DNA of 64,000 nt. Source: Aquimarina sp. Aq107. GTDB taxonomy: Bacteria > Bacteroidota > Bacteroidia > Flavobacteriales > Flavobacteriaceae. Below the pieces are notes generated by a model, which had not been told where the DNA came from, did not search any database, and worked only from the letters and a program-made list of their open reading frames with translations. Shown here in pieces: positions 1-9,233 of this stretch (the stretch's first letter is position 1; each line of letters opens with the position of its first letter). The position numbers and the translations under genes are program-made. The DNA lies in assembly GCF_943733665.1 (NCBI RefSeq), contig NZ_OX030782.1, forward strand, positions 826,001-890,000, given 5' to 3'.

Positions 1-2928
1 ATTTCTTCGGTAGAAAATTTTCCTGAAGTTGCAAAAGACACCTTAGATCAAATACACGAAAAAAATAAAACATCAAAAACACCTGTTCTGGGTATTACTG
101 GAACTGGAGGAGCCGGAAAATCCTCTCTTGTAGATGAATTAGTTCGACGTTTCTTAATTGATTTTCCTAATAAAACAATTGGATTGATTTCTGTGGATCC
201 ATCTAAACGTAAAACCGGAGGAGCTTTATTAGGAGATCGTATTCGGATGAATGCAATAAATTCGCCTAGAGTATATATGCGTTCATTAGCAACAAGACAA
301 TCTAATTTAGCATTATCCAAATATGTGGCAGAAGCTATCGAAGTTTTAAAAGCAGCAGAATTTGATCTTATCATCTTAGAGACTTCAGGTATTGGACAAT
401 CAGATACAGAAATTCTAGAGCATAGTGATACTTCATTATACGTTATGACTCCAGAGTTTGGAGCCGCTACTCAGTTGGAAAAAATAGATATGCTGGATTT
501 TGCGGATTTAGTTGCTATTAATAAATTTGATAAAAGAGGTTCGCTTGATGCTTTAAGAGATGTTAAAAAACAGTATATGCGTAATCATCAGCTATGGGAT
601 ACTCCACAAGATGATTTACCAGTATACGGAACTATAGCTTCGCAGTTTAATGATCCAGGAATGAATACGCTTTATAAAGCGATTATGGATAAGGTGGTGG
701 AGAAAACAGGTGCAGATTTAAAATCAGATTTTCATATTTCTAAGGAAATGTCTGAAAAAATATTTGTAATTCCTCCAAGTAGAACCAGATATTTATCAGA
801 GATCTCTGAAAATAATAGGGCATATGATAAAACGGCTAGTACTCAGGTAGAAGTAGCTCAGAAATTATATGGAATTTATAAAACGATATGCAGTGTAGCT
901 AACCTAAATTTCGTAGATCTATCTAAAAATGGTATTGAGGAAGAACAGCTTAGAAAAGTAAAGAATGATGAAAATGAAGACTTTTTAAGACTTTTATTAG
1001 CAGAATTTGATCGAGTTAAATTAAATCTCGACCCTCATAATTGGGAGACGATAACAGGTTGGGCTGCAAAGGTTCAGAAGTATAAAGATCCAATTTATTC
1101 TTTTAAGGTTAGGGATAAAGAGATCAAAATAGAAACACATACCGAGTCTTTATCACATAGTCAAATTCCTAAAGTAGCTTTGCCTAAGTATGAAGCTTGG
1201 GGTGATATTCTAAAATGGTGTCTACAAGAGAATGTTCCTGGAGAGTTTCCTTTTGCGTCCGGGTTGTATCCTTTTAAACGTACAGGAGAAGATCCTACCC
1301 GTATGTTTGCAGGAGAAGGTGGTCCAGAAAGAACGAATAGACGTTTTCATTATGTTAGTTTAGGGATGCCGGCAAAACGGTTATCTACTGCTTTTGATTC
1401 TGTAACACTATACGGAAATGATCCAGATCATAGACCTGATATTTATGGTAAAATTGGGAATGCTGGAGTTTCTATTTGTTGTCTTGATGATGCTAAAAAA
1501 CTATATTCTGGTTTTGATCTTACTCATGCTATGACATCTGTAAGTATGACCATTAATGGACCAGCTCCAATGTTATTAGGATTTTTTATGAACGCAGCAA
1601 TTGATCAAAACTGCGAGAAGTATATCAAAGAAAATAATCTTGAAGCTGAGGTTGAGGCTAAAATAAAGAAGATTTATAAAGAAAAAGGAGTTGAGCGCCC
1701 TGCGTATCAAGGAGATCTTCCAGAAGGAAATGATGGATTAGGTCTTATGCTACTTGGTGTAACCGGAGATCAAGTACTACCGGCAGATATATATGCAGAG
1801 ATCAAGGCTACCACACTTAATACAGTGCGTGGTACTGTGCAAGCAGATATTCTTAAAGAAGATCAGGCTCAGAATACTTGTATATTCTCAACAGAATTCG
1901 CTCTACGATTAATGGGAGATGTGCAAGAATATTTTATAGAAAAACAAGTACGTAATTTTTATTCAGTTTCGATTTCTGGATATCATATCGCAGAGGCAGG
2001 AGCCAATCCAATTACACAATTGGCATTGACACTGGCTAACGGATTTACGTATGTAGAATATTATCTAAGTAGAGGAATGGATATTAATAAGTTTGGACCA
2101 AACTTATCTTTTTTCTTCTCTAATGGTATCGATCCCGAATATGCTGTAATTGGTAGAGTAGCCCGTAAAATTTGGGCGAAAGCCTTAAAAAACAAGTATG
2201 GTGCTAATGCTAGAGCACAGATGCTTAAGTATCATATTCAAACATCTGGTCGTTCACTACATGCTCAGGAAATAGACTTTAATGATATTCGTACCACGTT
2301 GCAAGCATTGTATGCAATCTATGACAATTGTAATTCATTACATACTAATGCTTATGATGAAGCTATTACTACACCAACAGAAGAGTCTGTAAGACGTGCT
2401 ATGGCAATACAGTTGATTATTAATAAAGAACTAGGACTTGCTAAAAATGAAAACCCAATTCAAGGATCTTTTATTATCGAAGAATTAACTGATTTGGTAG
2501 AAGAGGCTGTACTTACAGAGTTTGATAGAATTACAGAACGAGGCGGTGTATTAGGAGCTATGGAGACCATGTATCAACGCAGTAAAATACAAGAAGAAAG
2601 TTTGTATTACGAAACCTTAAAACATAACGGAGAGTTTCCAATCATCGGCGTTAATACATTCTTAAGTTCTAAAGGATCTCCAACGGTAACTCCAGGAGAA
2701 GTAATTCGAGCTACTGAAGAAGAAAAGCAGTATCAAATTACGATGTTAAATGAATTACAGAAAGGAAATATAAACGAAACTTCTGAATTGTTAAAAGATT
2801 TGCAAGAAAGAGCTGTTAGTAATCAGAACATTTTTGAAGCATTAATGGAAGTATGTAAGAAATGTTCTTTAGGCCAAATTACTTCTTCATTATTTGAAGT
2901 GGGTGGGCAATATCGTAGAAATATGTAA
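1..2928 (+). CDS. icmF: Fused acyl-CoA mutase, isobutyryl-CoA mutase (IcmF) type, 5' end outside window
   Basis: The reading frame is open from base 1, so the gene starts upstream; 975 residues are visible. IcmF proteins run about 1,090-1,130 residues, so what is missing is probably the N-terminal B12-binding domain. The visible part begins with a MeaB/MeaI-like G-protein chaperone domain: P-loop GTGGAGKSS at bases 97-123 and the base-recognition motif NKFD at 520-531. The mutase barrel follows, with [19 protein letters not shown] and GGPERTN, which is the IcmF pattern rather than the methylmalonyl-CoA mutase large-subunit pattern. The family isomerises isobutyryl-CoA and n-butyryl-CoA using adenosylcobalamin, with the G-domain loading or editing the cofactor. 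Substrate cannot be proved here; many annotations call it methylmalonyl-CoA mutase. A hairpin terminator follows at 2973. Confidence 0.9.
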   Translation: MSSVENFPEVAKDTLDQIHEKNKTSKTPVLGITGTGGAGKSSLVDELVRRFLIDFPNKTIGLISVDPSKRKTGGALLGDRIRMNAINSPRVYMRSLATRQSNLALSKYVAEAIEVLKAAEFDLIILETSGIGQSDTEILEHSDTSLYVMTPEFGAATQLEKIDMLDFADLVAINKFDKRGSLDALRDVKKQYMRNHQLWDTPQDDLPVYGTIASQFNDPGMNTLYKAIMDKVVEKTGADLKSDFHISKEMSEKIFVIPPSRTRYLSEISENNRAYDKTASTQVEVAQKLYGIYKTICSVANLNFVDLSKNGIEEEQLRKVKNDENEDFLRLLLAEFDRVKLNLDPHNWETITGWAAKVQKYKDPIYSFKVRDKEIKIETHTESLSHSQIPKVALPKYEAWGDILKWCLQENVPGEFPFASGLYPFKRTGEDPTRMFAGEGGPERTNRRFHYVSLGMPAKRLSTAFDSVTLYGNDPDHRPDIYGKIGNAGVSICCLDDAKKLYSGFDLTHAMTSVSMTINGPAPMLLGFFMNAAIDQNCEKYIKENNLEAEVEAKIKKIYKEKGVERPAYQGDLPEGNDGLGLMLLGVTGDQVLPADIYAEIKATTLNTVRGTVQADILKEDQAQNTCIFSTEFALRLMGDVQEYFIEKQVRNFYSVSISGYHIAEAGANPITQLALTLANGFTYVEYYLSRGMDINKFGPNLSFFFSNGIDPEYAVIGRVARKIWAKALKNKYGANARAQMLKYHIQTSGRSLHAQEIDFNDIRTTLQALYAIYDNCNSLHTNAYDEAITTPTEESVRRAMAIQLIINKELGLAKNENPIQGSFIIEELTDLVEEAVLTEFDRITERGGVLGAMETMYQRSKIQEESLYYETLKHNGEFPIIGVNTFLSSKGSPTVTPGEVIRATEEEKQYQITMLNELQKGNINETSELLKDLQERAVSNQNIFEALMEVCKKCSLGQITSSLFEVGGQYRRNM

Positions 2929-2972
2929 TTGAAGTATTTTTTTTCAATTTTAATAATATCAAAAACTTATAG

Positions 2973-3000
2973 AATCCCGCTTTGACGCGGGATTTTTCTT
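2973..3000 (+). terminator. Intrinsic terminator after icmF
   Basis: Perfect 8-bp stem AATCCCGC/GCGGGATT with a 6-nt loop (2981-2986), followed by a T-rich run. It lies 45 bases after the mutase stop codon. Confidence 0.85.
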
Positions 3001-3040
3001 TTCTGTTAGTTTTTCTATCTTTAGAGAAACACAACTCATC

Positions 3041-4372
3041 ATGAAAAGAATACTCATAATATTATTCCTTGTTTGCTGTAGCGCTTTTGGACAGCAAAAA
3101 TCATTAAAAGCTTTAGTCGGTGGAACACTAATAGATGGATTTGGAGCTACACCTATAAAAAATAGTGTGATAATCATTGAGAATGATAAAATCAAAGCTA
3201 TTGGTACAATAGAAACCTTAAAAGTGCCTGCAAATGCAGAAGTAATTTCTACAGAAGGGATGTCAGTATTGCCTGGACTTTGGGATATGCATGTGCATAC
3301 AATGATTAATGGTCATGCCGATTATACGTATTGGGATAAAACGTATCCACCATTATTAGAAGATGTAATCATGCCTTCATCAGCAGAGCAATTATTAATG
3401 GCAGGAGTAACTAGTGCTAGAGATCTTGGAGGTCCGCTTAAAGAAAGTATTTCTGTTAGAGATCGTATTAATAAAGGAGAAATTCCAGGAGCTACCCTAT
3501 ATGTTTCAGGACCTTTTATCCAAAAAAAACCGTATCCGGGAACTGAAGCATTTCGTTGGGGAATTAATGGGGAAGAGGATGCCAAAAAGAAAATCAAAAA
3601 ATTAGCAGATGCAGGCGTAGATTGTGTAAAACTGATCGATCAAGATCAAATGACTACTACAGAATTAAAAGCAGTAGTCGATACGGCTCATAAGTACAAT
3701 TTAAAAGTAGTTGCTCACGGACATCGACCACAAGAAATAAGAGCAGGACTTACCGCTAATGTGGATTGTTTTGAACATACTGGATTGTCATCAGCTCCAA
3801 GATATCCAGATGATGTGATGGAAGCAATAAAAGAGCGAACTGCGCAAATGAATCTTGGACCACTATTTTGGTGTCCTACGGTAGAAGGATTATATAACTA
3901 TGAATATGTAAGAGATAACGGAGAGCATCTAGATAATGATTCTTGGCATAGAGGGCTTCATGATACTATAATCACAGATATAAAAAATAGTTTTGCGCAT
4001 AAAGATCGTTTACCATATTTTCAATTAACACCTCTACGAAAACCAACATTAGAAACTAAAATTAAGCAGTTAATGGAGGCAGGAGTAGTGTTAATGATTG
4101 GTACTGATAGTGGTATCCCGATGAAATTTCATAGTCAATCCACTTGGAATGAATTAGATGTGTGGGTAAATGAGTTTGGGATAGATCCTATGTATGCAAT
4201 AAAAGCAGCTACGTATTGGCCATCAGTTTGGATGGGAGTTTCGGATAAAGTTGGGACTATTACAGAAGGTAAGTTTGCTGATATTATAGCAGTAAAAGGA
4301 GATGTTTTAAGACATGTAAACTTATTGCAAGATGTTGATATGGTGATTAAACACGGTAAAAGATATAAATAA
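3041..4372 (+). CDS. Secreted amidohydrolase family protein (imidazolonepropionase-like)
   Basis: 443 residues. It starts with a cleavable signal peptide (MKRILIILFLVCCSAFGQQ), so it acts in the periplasm or outside. The metal-dependent amidohydrolase barrel shows the first metal motif H84-V-H86 in GLWDMHVHT, later metal-binding histidines in VAHGHRP and FEHTG, and the catalytic aspartate in GTDSG. The N-terminal and C-terminal strands (GGTLIDGFG, GTITEGKFADI) form the usual composite beta-sandwich. Enzymes of this family hydrolyse cyclic amides or dipeptide-like bonds; related secreted Bacteroidetes members are often called Xaa-Pro dipeptidase-like without proof. The substrate is unknown. 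The gene follows the icmF terminator and appears to have its own transcript. Confidence 0.85.
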   Translation: MKRILIILFLVCCSAFGQQKSLKALVGGTLIDGFGATPIKNSVIIIENDKIKAIGTIETLKVPANAEVISTEGMSVLPGLWDMHVHTMINGHADYTYWDKTYPPLLEDVIMPSSAEQLLMAGVTSARDLGGPLKESISVRDRINKGEIPGATLYVSGPFIQKKPYPGTEAFRWGINGEEDAKKKIKKLADAGVDCVKLIDQDQMTTTELKAVVDTAHKYNLKVVAHGHRPQEIRAGLTANVDCFEHTGLSSAPRYPDDVMEAIKERTAQMNLGPLFWCPTVEGLYNYEYVRDNGEHLDNDSWHRGLHDTIITDIKNSFAHKDRLPYFQLTPLRKPTLETKIKQLMEAGVVLMIGTDSGIPMKFHSQSTWNELDVWVNEFGIDPMYAIKAATYWPSVWMGVSDKVGTITEGKFADIIAVKGDVLRHVNLLQDVDMVIKHGKRYK

Positions 4373-4447
4373 GGTTAATAATGAAAATAGTAAGCTACAG
4401 GTTGCGGCAAGATTTTTGATTATCGATGTAGCATCAAAAAACATCTT

Positions 4448-5647
4448 ATGAATTTTTACAAATACCTTGTAATACTCTTATTTACTCTTCTTGTTCATTC
4501 TTTTGGGACATCTCAGACAAAACAAATTATTATTGTTGATGAGTTTACTAGTAAACCAATAGAAGGAGTTCATTTGTTATATGCTAATCTAGAAGAAGGA
4601 AGCTATACAAATGCTGATGGTGCTGCAAATATTATCATTAGAGAAGAGTTATTAACCATCTCTCATTTGAATTACCAAGATTTAACTATAACTCCAAAAG
4701 AAATAACACTGTTAAATACTATTTCTTTAAAACCCGATGATGTTCAGTTAGATGAGGTAATTGTTAACTCTTTTGATTTAAGAAAAGCGTTACAATATGT
4801 ATTGGATAATTATTATAACCTATACGTGGATTATCCAACAGAAAAAGAATGTTCTTTTAAGGAAACCCTATTAGTGGATGATAAAATACATCGTCTAATT
4901 CTTTCAGATCTTAAAATTTGGACAAAAGACGCAGGTTTTAATAATAGAAAACTAGAAAAAAACATAAAACTTAAGTTAGGTGCTGTTAGTCAAAACAAGA
5001 ATGTTCCTATGGATTTTGATATTAATGATAAGGGAGAGTCTAATCCAGAATCAAGCGGACACATTGTAACTAAAAGTCTATTGCTTAATACGTACTTGGA
5101 TGCTGCTATAGCTGGTTTTTTGAAATATTCGGGTATGATAGAGGAAACAGTAGAAGTATCTTCATCAGATGTTATTATAGTTTCTTTTACTACAGATTGG
5201 AAGAACGTTAATGAAATAGCTAATCGAACAAAAGGTAGGTTTGTTTTTGATAAAAAAACAAAAGCAGTTATTGAGTTTGTAAAAGAGATTGAGTTGCGCA
5301 ATGATATAAAGAAAAAGACTTCTACCTTTTCTAATAGAGAATATTCATATGAAAGTAAAAGCCAGGTTATCTCTTATAATTTTGCTAAGAAAGTTGATGA
5401 AAAGTATAGTCTAAGTAAATTTAGTATTGAAGGTAATGTGACTTTATCTTATGATAACAAAAACTATGATACTAAATTTAAAAACGATCTTTTCGTTCTT
5501 AAAGAATCCAAAAAAAGGAGGTTTGGAAATACTGGAGTAGTAGATTTAGAACAACCAATTTACAAAATGTTGCCGTCCAATGTGATTAATTCTAATGCTA
5601 TTGTATTAACAACAAAAGAAAGAGAGTTTTTAGAATCTAAAGATTGA
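4448..5647 (+). CDS. Secreted carboxypeptidase-regulatory-like domain protein
   Basis: 399 residues with a signal peptide ending near GTSQ. Residues about 25-100 form a carboxypeptidase D regulatory-like beta-sandwich (IIIVDEFTSKPIEGVHLLY ... YTNADG), the kind that precedes SusC/TonB barrels; the segment VQLDEVIVNS is the typical end of that domain. There is no TonB-dependent barrel after it: the remaining 300 residues are a mixed alpha/beta region with many charged residues and no motif I recognise. Related flavobacterial proteins are annotated only as carboxypeptidase-like regulatory domain proteins. Role unknown; probably an envelope protein. Confidence 0.7.
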   Translation: MNFYKYLVILLFTLLVHSFGTSQTKQIIIVDEFTSKPIEGVHLLYANLEEGSYTNADGAANIIIREELLTISHLNYQDLTITPKEITLLNTISLKPDDVQLDEVIVNSFDLRKALQYVLDNYYNLYVDYPTEKECSFKETLLVDDKIHRLILSDLKIWTKDAGFNNRKLEKNIKLKLGAVSQNKNVPMDFDINDKGESNPESSGHIVTKSLLLNTYLDAAIAGFLKYSGMIEETVEVSSSDVIIVSFTTDWKNVNEIANRTKGRFVFDKKTKAVIEFVKEIELRNDIKKKTSTFSNREYSYESKSQVISYNFAKKVDEKYSLSKFSIEGNVTLSYDNKNYDTKFKNDLFVLKESKKRRFGNTGVVDLEQPIYKMLPSNVINSNAIVLTTKEREFLESKD

Positions 5648-5651
5648 TCTG

Positions 5652-5680
5652 ATTGTTTTTTTAAACAATAGTTTTTCTAT
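5652..5680 (+). terminator. Weak hairpin terminator
   Basis: Stem ATTGTTT/AAACAAT around a TTTT loop, then a T-rich stretch. It directly follows the stop codon at 5647. The stem is short and AT-rich. Confidence 0.4.
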
Positions 5681-5841
5681 AAAACTGATTAGTAATAAAA
5701 TATCAAACTTTTTTAGGGAATAAATTTTATTTTTCTATCTTGATCTGGCTATATAAATCAGTAAATTATTTGCTTTATTTTCGATCAATTGGGAGGAAAT
5801 AATCTTCAAACGGTAAGTAATTGATTCAAAAGATATAAGTG

Positions 5842-7017
5842 ATGTTAAGATATATCATACTGTTTAGTATTTGTGTAAATACTTTTGCTCAAACCTATGA
5901 AACAGGAAAACTCATAGATTCTATTCTTGTCTCTGATAAAAGTAAAGAGACATTTGCGATGTACCTTCCTAGTGCTTTTGATGCCAATGTAGCATCACCA
6001 ATTGTTTTTATTTTTGATCCTGGAGCGGAAGGTAAAAGAGGAATACAACAGTTTATTAAAGCTTCTGAGATTTATGGATATATATTAGTATGCTCCAATC
6101 ATACTAAAAATGGGCCGTACGATCGTAATTTTGATATTACCAATCGTTTGTTCGAATTTATGTTCGATAATTTTAAGATTAAGCAAGATCAAATATATTT
6201 ATCGGGCTTCTCTGGTGGATCCCGATTAGCTTCGGCAATTGCAGTATTAACGAATCAAGTAGCTGGCGTTATTGGATGTGGTGCAGGCTTTTCTTTAGAA
6301 TCTTCTCACGTTCCCAGTACGCAGAATTTTGCGTATGCAGGTGTTTGTGGTGACAGGGATATGAATTATCAAGAAATGATTCGTGCAAAAGGATATTTAC
6401 AAAAACTAAATTTTACAAACACATTAATAACTTACGATGGTCATCATAGTTGGACGCCTCCTGATCAAATTTTAAGAGCATTCGATTGGCTCGAAATTCA
6501 GGCACATCTTCAAGGTATTCGTAAAAAAGATAATTCAGAAATTTACAAGAATTATCAAAAAGTTTACAACACTGCATTAGAGGCGCAGAAAGAAGGTGAT
6601 CTACTAATAGCTGTAGAAAATTATGAACGTGCTTTAACTACTTATAATTCGTTTTATACGTTGGATAGTATTGTAGATAAATTAAAAGTAGTCCATAAGA
6701 GTAAAGAATATAAGAATTTATTAAAATCGGTATCTAAGGCATTTGATAAAGAAGTTACTTTGACCAAGAAGTTTACTACACGTCTGTTTGAAGATTATAA
6801 AAAACCAGATGAAATTGATCTTTCTTGGTGGGAAAAAGAGTTGGGGAAATTAGAAAAGCTAGACGAAAAAGAAGATCCACAAACAAAAAAAATGCTAGAA
6901 AGGCTGAGGTTCCAGATTTTTGCTGTTGCGCACTCTATGAATAATCCCAATTTATATCAATCTAATCAGAAACAGAAGGAACTTACAGAGAAAATTAGGA
7001 AGTTAATTTATCCATAA
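5842..7017 (+). CDS. Secreted alpha/beta hydrolase, esterase-like
   Basis: 391 residues from the ATG at 5842; an in-frame GTG at 5839 would add one residue. The signal peptide ends around NTFAQ. The first 220 residues are an alpha/beta hydrolase similar to PHB-depolymerase/feruloyl-esterase-like proteins: nucleophile elbow GFSGGSR with S124, a likely acid D171 in CGDRD, and histidines H201/H202 in YDGHHSW. The last 170 residues form a charged helical domain, possibly TPR-like (YNTALEAQKEGDLLIAVENYERAL), ending with a WWEKELGKLEKL segment. A paralogue with the same two-part layout lies at 11924. The substrate is unknown. The gene is convergent with the next one, with only 4 bases between the stop codons. 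Confidence 0.75.
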   Translation: MLRYIILFSICVNTFAQTYETGKLIDSILVSDKSKETFAMYLPSAFDANVASPIVFIFDPGAEGKRGIQQFIKASEIYGYILVCSNHTKNGPYDRNFDITNRLFEFMFDNFKIKQDQIYLSGFSGGSRLASAIAVLTNQVAGVIGCGAGFSLESSHVPSTQNFAYAGVCGDRDMNYQEMIRAKGYLQKLNFTNTLITYDGHHSWTPPDQILRAFDWLEIQAHLQGIRKKDNSEIYKNYQKVYNTALEAQKEGDLLIAVENYERALTTYNSFYTLDSIVDKLKVVHKSKEYKNLLKSVSKAFDKEVTLTKKFTTRLFEDYKKPDEIDLSWWEKELGKLEKLDEKEDPQTKKMLERLRFQIFAVAHSMNNPNLYQSNQKQKELTEKIRKLIYP

Positions 7018-7021
7018 TTAA

Positions 7022-7405
7022 TTATAAAGACATCATCCAATTACGCTGAAGTTTTTTGAATTTTTTAACCTCTTTGCGAAGTAGTCTAACAAAATCTTTA
7101 CCATTACTTTCAGAATGTTCTAATCGTTGACAATTTCGATAAAGTTTATTAGTTAAATTCTCTAATAAACAAGCATGTTTTAAACGATCATTTTGGAAAA
7201 CCTGATTTTCTGCTTTAAGAATTTCAGGAACTAAGGAATCAGAATCTTTTATAATATCGCCTGTAAAATAAATAAAAGGATTTTCATTTCCGTTTTTTTC
7301 TAAAGCAGAAAAATCATGAACTAAATATTTAGAAACACTCTTTGATAGAATGAGTATTTCCAAGGCTTTTTTGTATAATATTTTATTTTTAGGGCTTGAA
7401 TTCAT
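7022..7405 (-). CDS. Hypothetical protein, helical, 127 aa
   Basis: A lysine-rich and mostly helical protein without signal peptide or membrane segment; I recognise no family. Its stop codon lies 4 bases from the stop of the convergent hydrolase gene, and its start faces away from the Lrp regulator at 7517, leaving a divergent promoter region of about 110 bases. The predicted helices (SVSKYLVHDFSALEKNG, LLENLTNKLYRNCQRLE, RLLRKEVKKFKKLQRNW) look like a helical bundle. It is counted as a real gene because of its intact length in a sensible gap, not because of homology. Confidence 0.55.
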   Translation of the reverse strand: MNSSPKNKILYKKALEILILSKSVSKYLVHDFSALEKNGNENPFIYFTGDIIKDSDSLVPEILKAENQVFQNDRLKHACLLENLTNKLYRNCQRLEHSESNGKDFVRLLRKEVKKFKKLQRNWMMSL

Positions 7406-7516
7406 GGTTAAGTCAAAATTAAGGGTATTTATAGGGATATTGCTTTTTACTTTAAGGTATAATGTTTAATTTGCTTTAGAAAATAATGTAAATTCTATTT
7501 TTTACTTAAAATTATA

Positions 7517-7960
7517 ATGGATATCACAAATTGGAAAATTCTTCAATTATTACAGGAGAATGCGAGACTATCTAATGCAGAAATAGGAAGAAGCGTGGGG
7601 CTAAGTTCCCCAGCTGTTGCCGAACGAATTAAAAAAATGGAAGATTATGGTATTATTGAAGGATATACAACCAAAGTCTCTTATGCCAAAACGGGTTATC
7701 AACTAAAAGCTATTATAACTTTGAGAGCTTTTATGGGACGTTTAAAACCATTTTTATCAAAAATATCTGAATTTAAAGAAGTACTTAATTGTTATCGAAT
7801 TACTGGTAATGAAAATATTATTATGGAAGTGGTTCTGGAGGATCAGGTTCATCTTCAGGGTTTTATAGATAGGTTGATAACGTATGGTGAGGCTAAAACT
7901 CATATTATTTTATCTAATGTGGTCGAAAACAACCCGATTTTGAATAGAAATAATAAATAA
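7517..7960 (+). CDS. Lrp/AsnC family transcriptional regulator
   Basis: 147 residues, the usual size for the family. The N-terminal winged helix-turn-helix (residues 5-60) reads DITNWKILQLLQENARLS ... IGRSVGLSSPAVAERIKKM, and the C-terminal RAM/AsnC ligand-binding fold follows (ITLRAFMG ... CYRITGNENIIMEVV). Such proteins form octamers that bind amino acids and regulate amino-acid metabolism or transport. Two genes downstream is an alanine symporter, a plausible target, though that link is only positional. The next gene starts 24 bases after the stop, so the two are probably co-transcribed. Confidence 0.9.
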   Translation: MDITNWKILQLLQENARLSNAEIGRSVGLSSPAVAERIKKMEDYGIIEGYTTKVSYAKTGYQLKAIITLRAFMGRLKPFLSKISEFKEVLNCYRITGNENIIMEVVLEDQVHLQGFIDRLITYGEAKTHIILSNVVENNPILNRNNK

Positions 7961-7984
7961 AATATATACTATCTTTAGAATATC

Positions 7985-9130
7985 ATGTACGTTACTTTAG
8001 AATATTATGTTACGGCAATAGTTTGTTTAATTACTGCTTTCGTAATACATAGGATTTATTATAAAGAGAAGATAAAGAATCAGTCTTCTATAGCGATTAG
8101 TGGTATTAAATGGTTCGGTTTTGCAATTTTTTTATGGGGGTTGGGCGCTCTCATAAATGTTATATTGGTCCAATTAATAGATATTGAAACCACTAATAAG
8201 ATTGTTATTTATCTGGGAGTATTTATTTCTTTGACCAATTCACTTAGTATTTTACTGTCATTACCATCTATAGAGCATCAGAAAGAACGTAATATCGTGG
8301 TTAGATTGGTACAACGTTTTTCGGAGAAAGAGTTTGTAACACTTTTTAGTGGTGTTCTGGCGATGATAGCTTTTGTATTTATCGTCACTTCTTATAGTAA
8401 TACAGAGATTAGTAATAATTTTATTTGGCTTATAGATATTCCAATTTCTTTAATTGTAGCTTTTGCCTTATTAAATGAACTAAGCAAAGCTTTTGCAAAC
8501 CGGGCTATGAAATTCATGGTAGTTCCCTGTTTTTTGTTATTTGTACTTATCGTAATTGCTGTAACACATAGAATTATACCACAAGATAAAGTACTGGGTT
8601 ACATTGATCAGGAATTTTGGAGTTTACTTGGGGTAATTGCTGGAGTTTCATTCAAGTTTTTATTTATCTTATTATTTTCCATTTTATTATATAGCTGGAA
8701 ATTTCTTTCAGAAAAAGAACTAAAACAAACAGAATTGGAGGTCCTTCTTGACGAAAAACAGGTACTACTAAAACAGCAAGAAAAATTAGTAGTAGCTAAC
8801 GAAAGTCATCTAGATACAATTACTACATTACAAAAACGCTTAAAAGAAAGTGAAGTAAAAATTAATGTATTAGAAGAATCTACAAGAATAGCACTTTCTG
8901 ATAGACAAAAAGAAGTGTTAGGAAATCTAGGAACGTGTGGAGCTAGTAAATCGTATACCGAGATTGCTGAAGCTATGAATATTAGTTTAGATGGTTTTCA
9001 AACCCATATTTACCAGATTAAGAAAGTACTTAAAATTAGTGGAGCTGATGGAAAAGAACAACTTATCGCATTTGCTAAAGCCAATGAATTACTAAAGTAC
9101 GCTAGTATCCAAAATAAAAATACTGATTAA
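7985..9130 (+). CDS. Seven-helix membrane protein with C-terminal LuxR-type helix-turn-helix
   Basis: 381 residues. Hydrophobic segments lie at about 8-22, 42-62, 74-92, 120-140, 149-166, 176-194 and 211-237, giving about seven membrane helices. A coiled coil follows (about 240-298) and then a helix-turn-helix domain resembling LuxR/FixJ output domains (LSDRQKEVL ... SYTEIAEAMNISLDGFQTH, residues about 303-360). No phosphorylation domain is present, so it looks like a one-component, membrane-anchored transcription regulator. Similar 7TM plus coiled-coil plus HTH proteins occur in flavobacteria with unknown ligands. It sits between an Lrp regulator and an alanine symporter. Confidence 0.7.
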   Translation: MYVTLEYYVTAIVCLITAFVIHRIYYKEKIKNQSSIAISGIKWFGFAIFLWGLGALINVILVQLIDIETTNKIVIYLGVFISLTNSLSILLSLPSIEHQKERNIVVRLVQRFSEKEFVTLFSGVLAMIAFVFIVTSYSNTEISNNFIWLIDIPISLIVAFALLNELSKAFANRAMKFMVVPCFLLFVLIVIAVTHRIIPQDKVLGYIDQEFWSLLGVIAGVSFKFLFILLFSILLYSWKFLSEKELKQTELEVLLDEKQVLLKQQEKLVVANESHLDTITTLQKRLKESEVKINVLEESTRIALSDRQKEVLGNLGTCGASKSYTEIAEAMNISLDGFQTHIYQIKKVLKISGADGKEQLIAFAKANELLKYASIQNKNTD

Positions 9131-9133
9131 GTA

Positions 9134-9147
9134 TATGCTTAAGCATA
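9134..9147. promoter_or_regulatory. 14-bp palindrome upstream of the alanine symporter gene
   Basis: TATGCTTAAGCATA is a perfect palindrome, 86 bases before the symporter start and 3 bases after the preceding stop codon. It could be an operator for a dimeric regulator such as the nearby Lrp protein; a chance palindrome is also possible. Confidence 0.3.
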
Positions 9148-9233
9148 CGTAATGTCGATTTTGATCAGTACGTAATCTTTTCTTAAAGCTAGTTTTATTC
9201 AATCTTCGTCCGAAATCATAATACTCAGAACAG

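Noticed and set aside
184..2928. ATG at 184 as start of the mutase gene
   Set aside because: The frame is open to base 1 and encodes the P-loop (97-123) before this ATG, so the gene simply begins outside the window.
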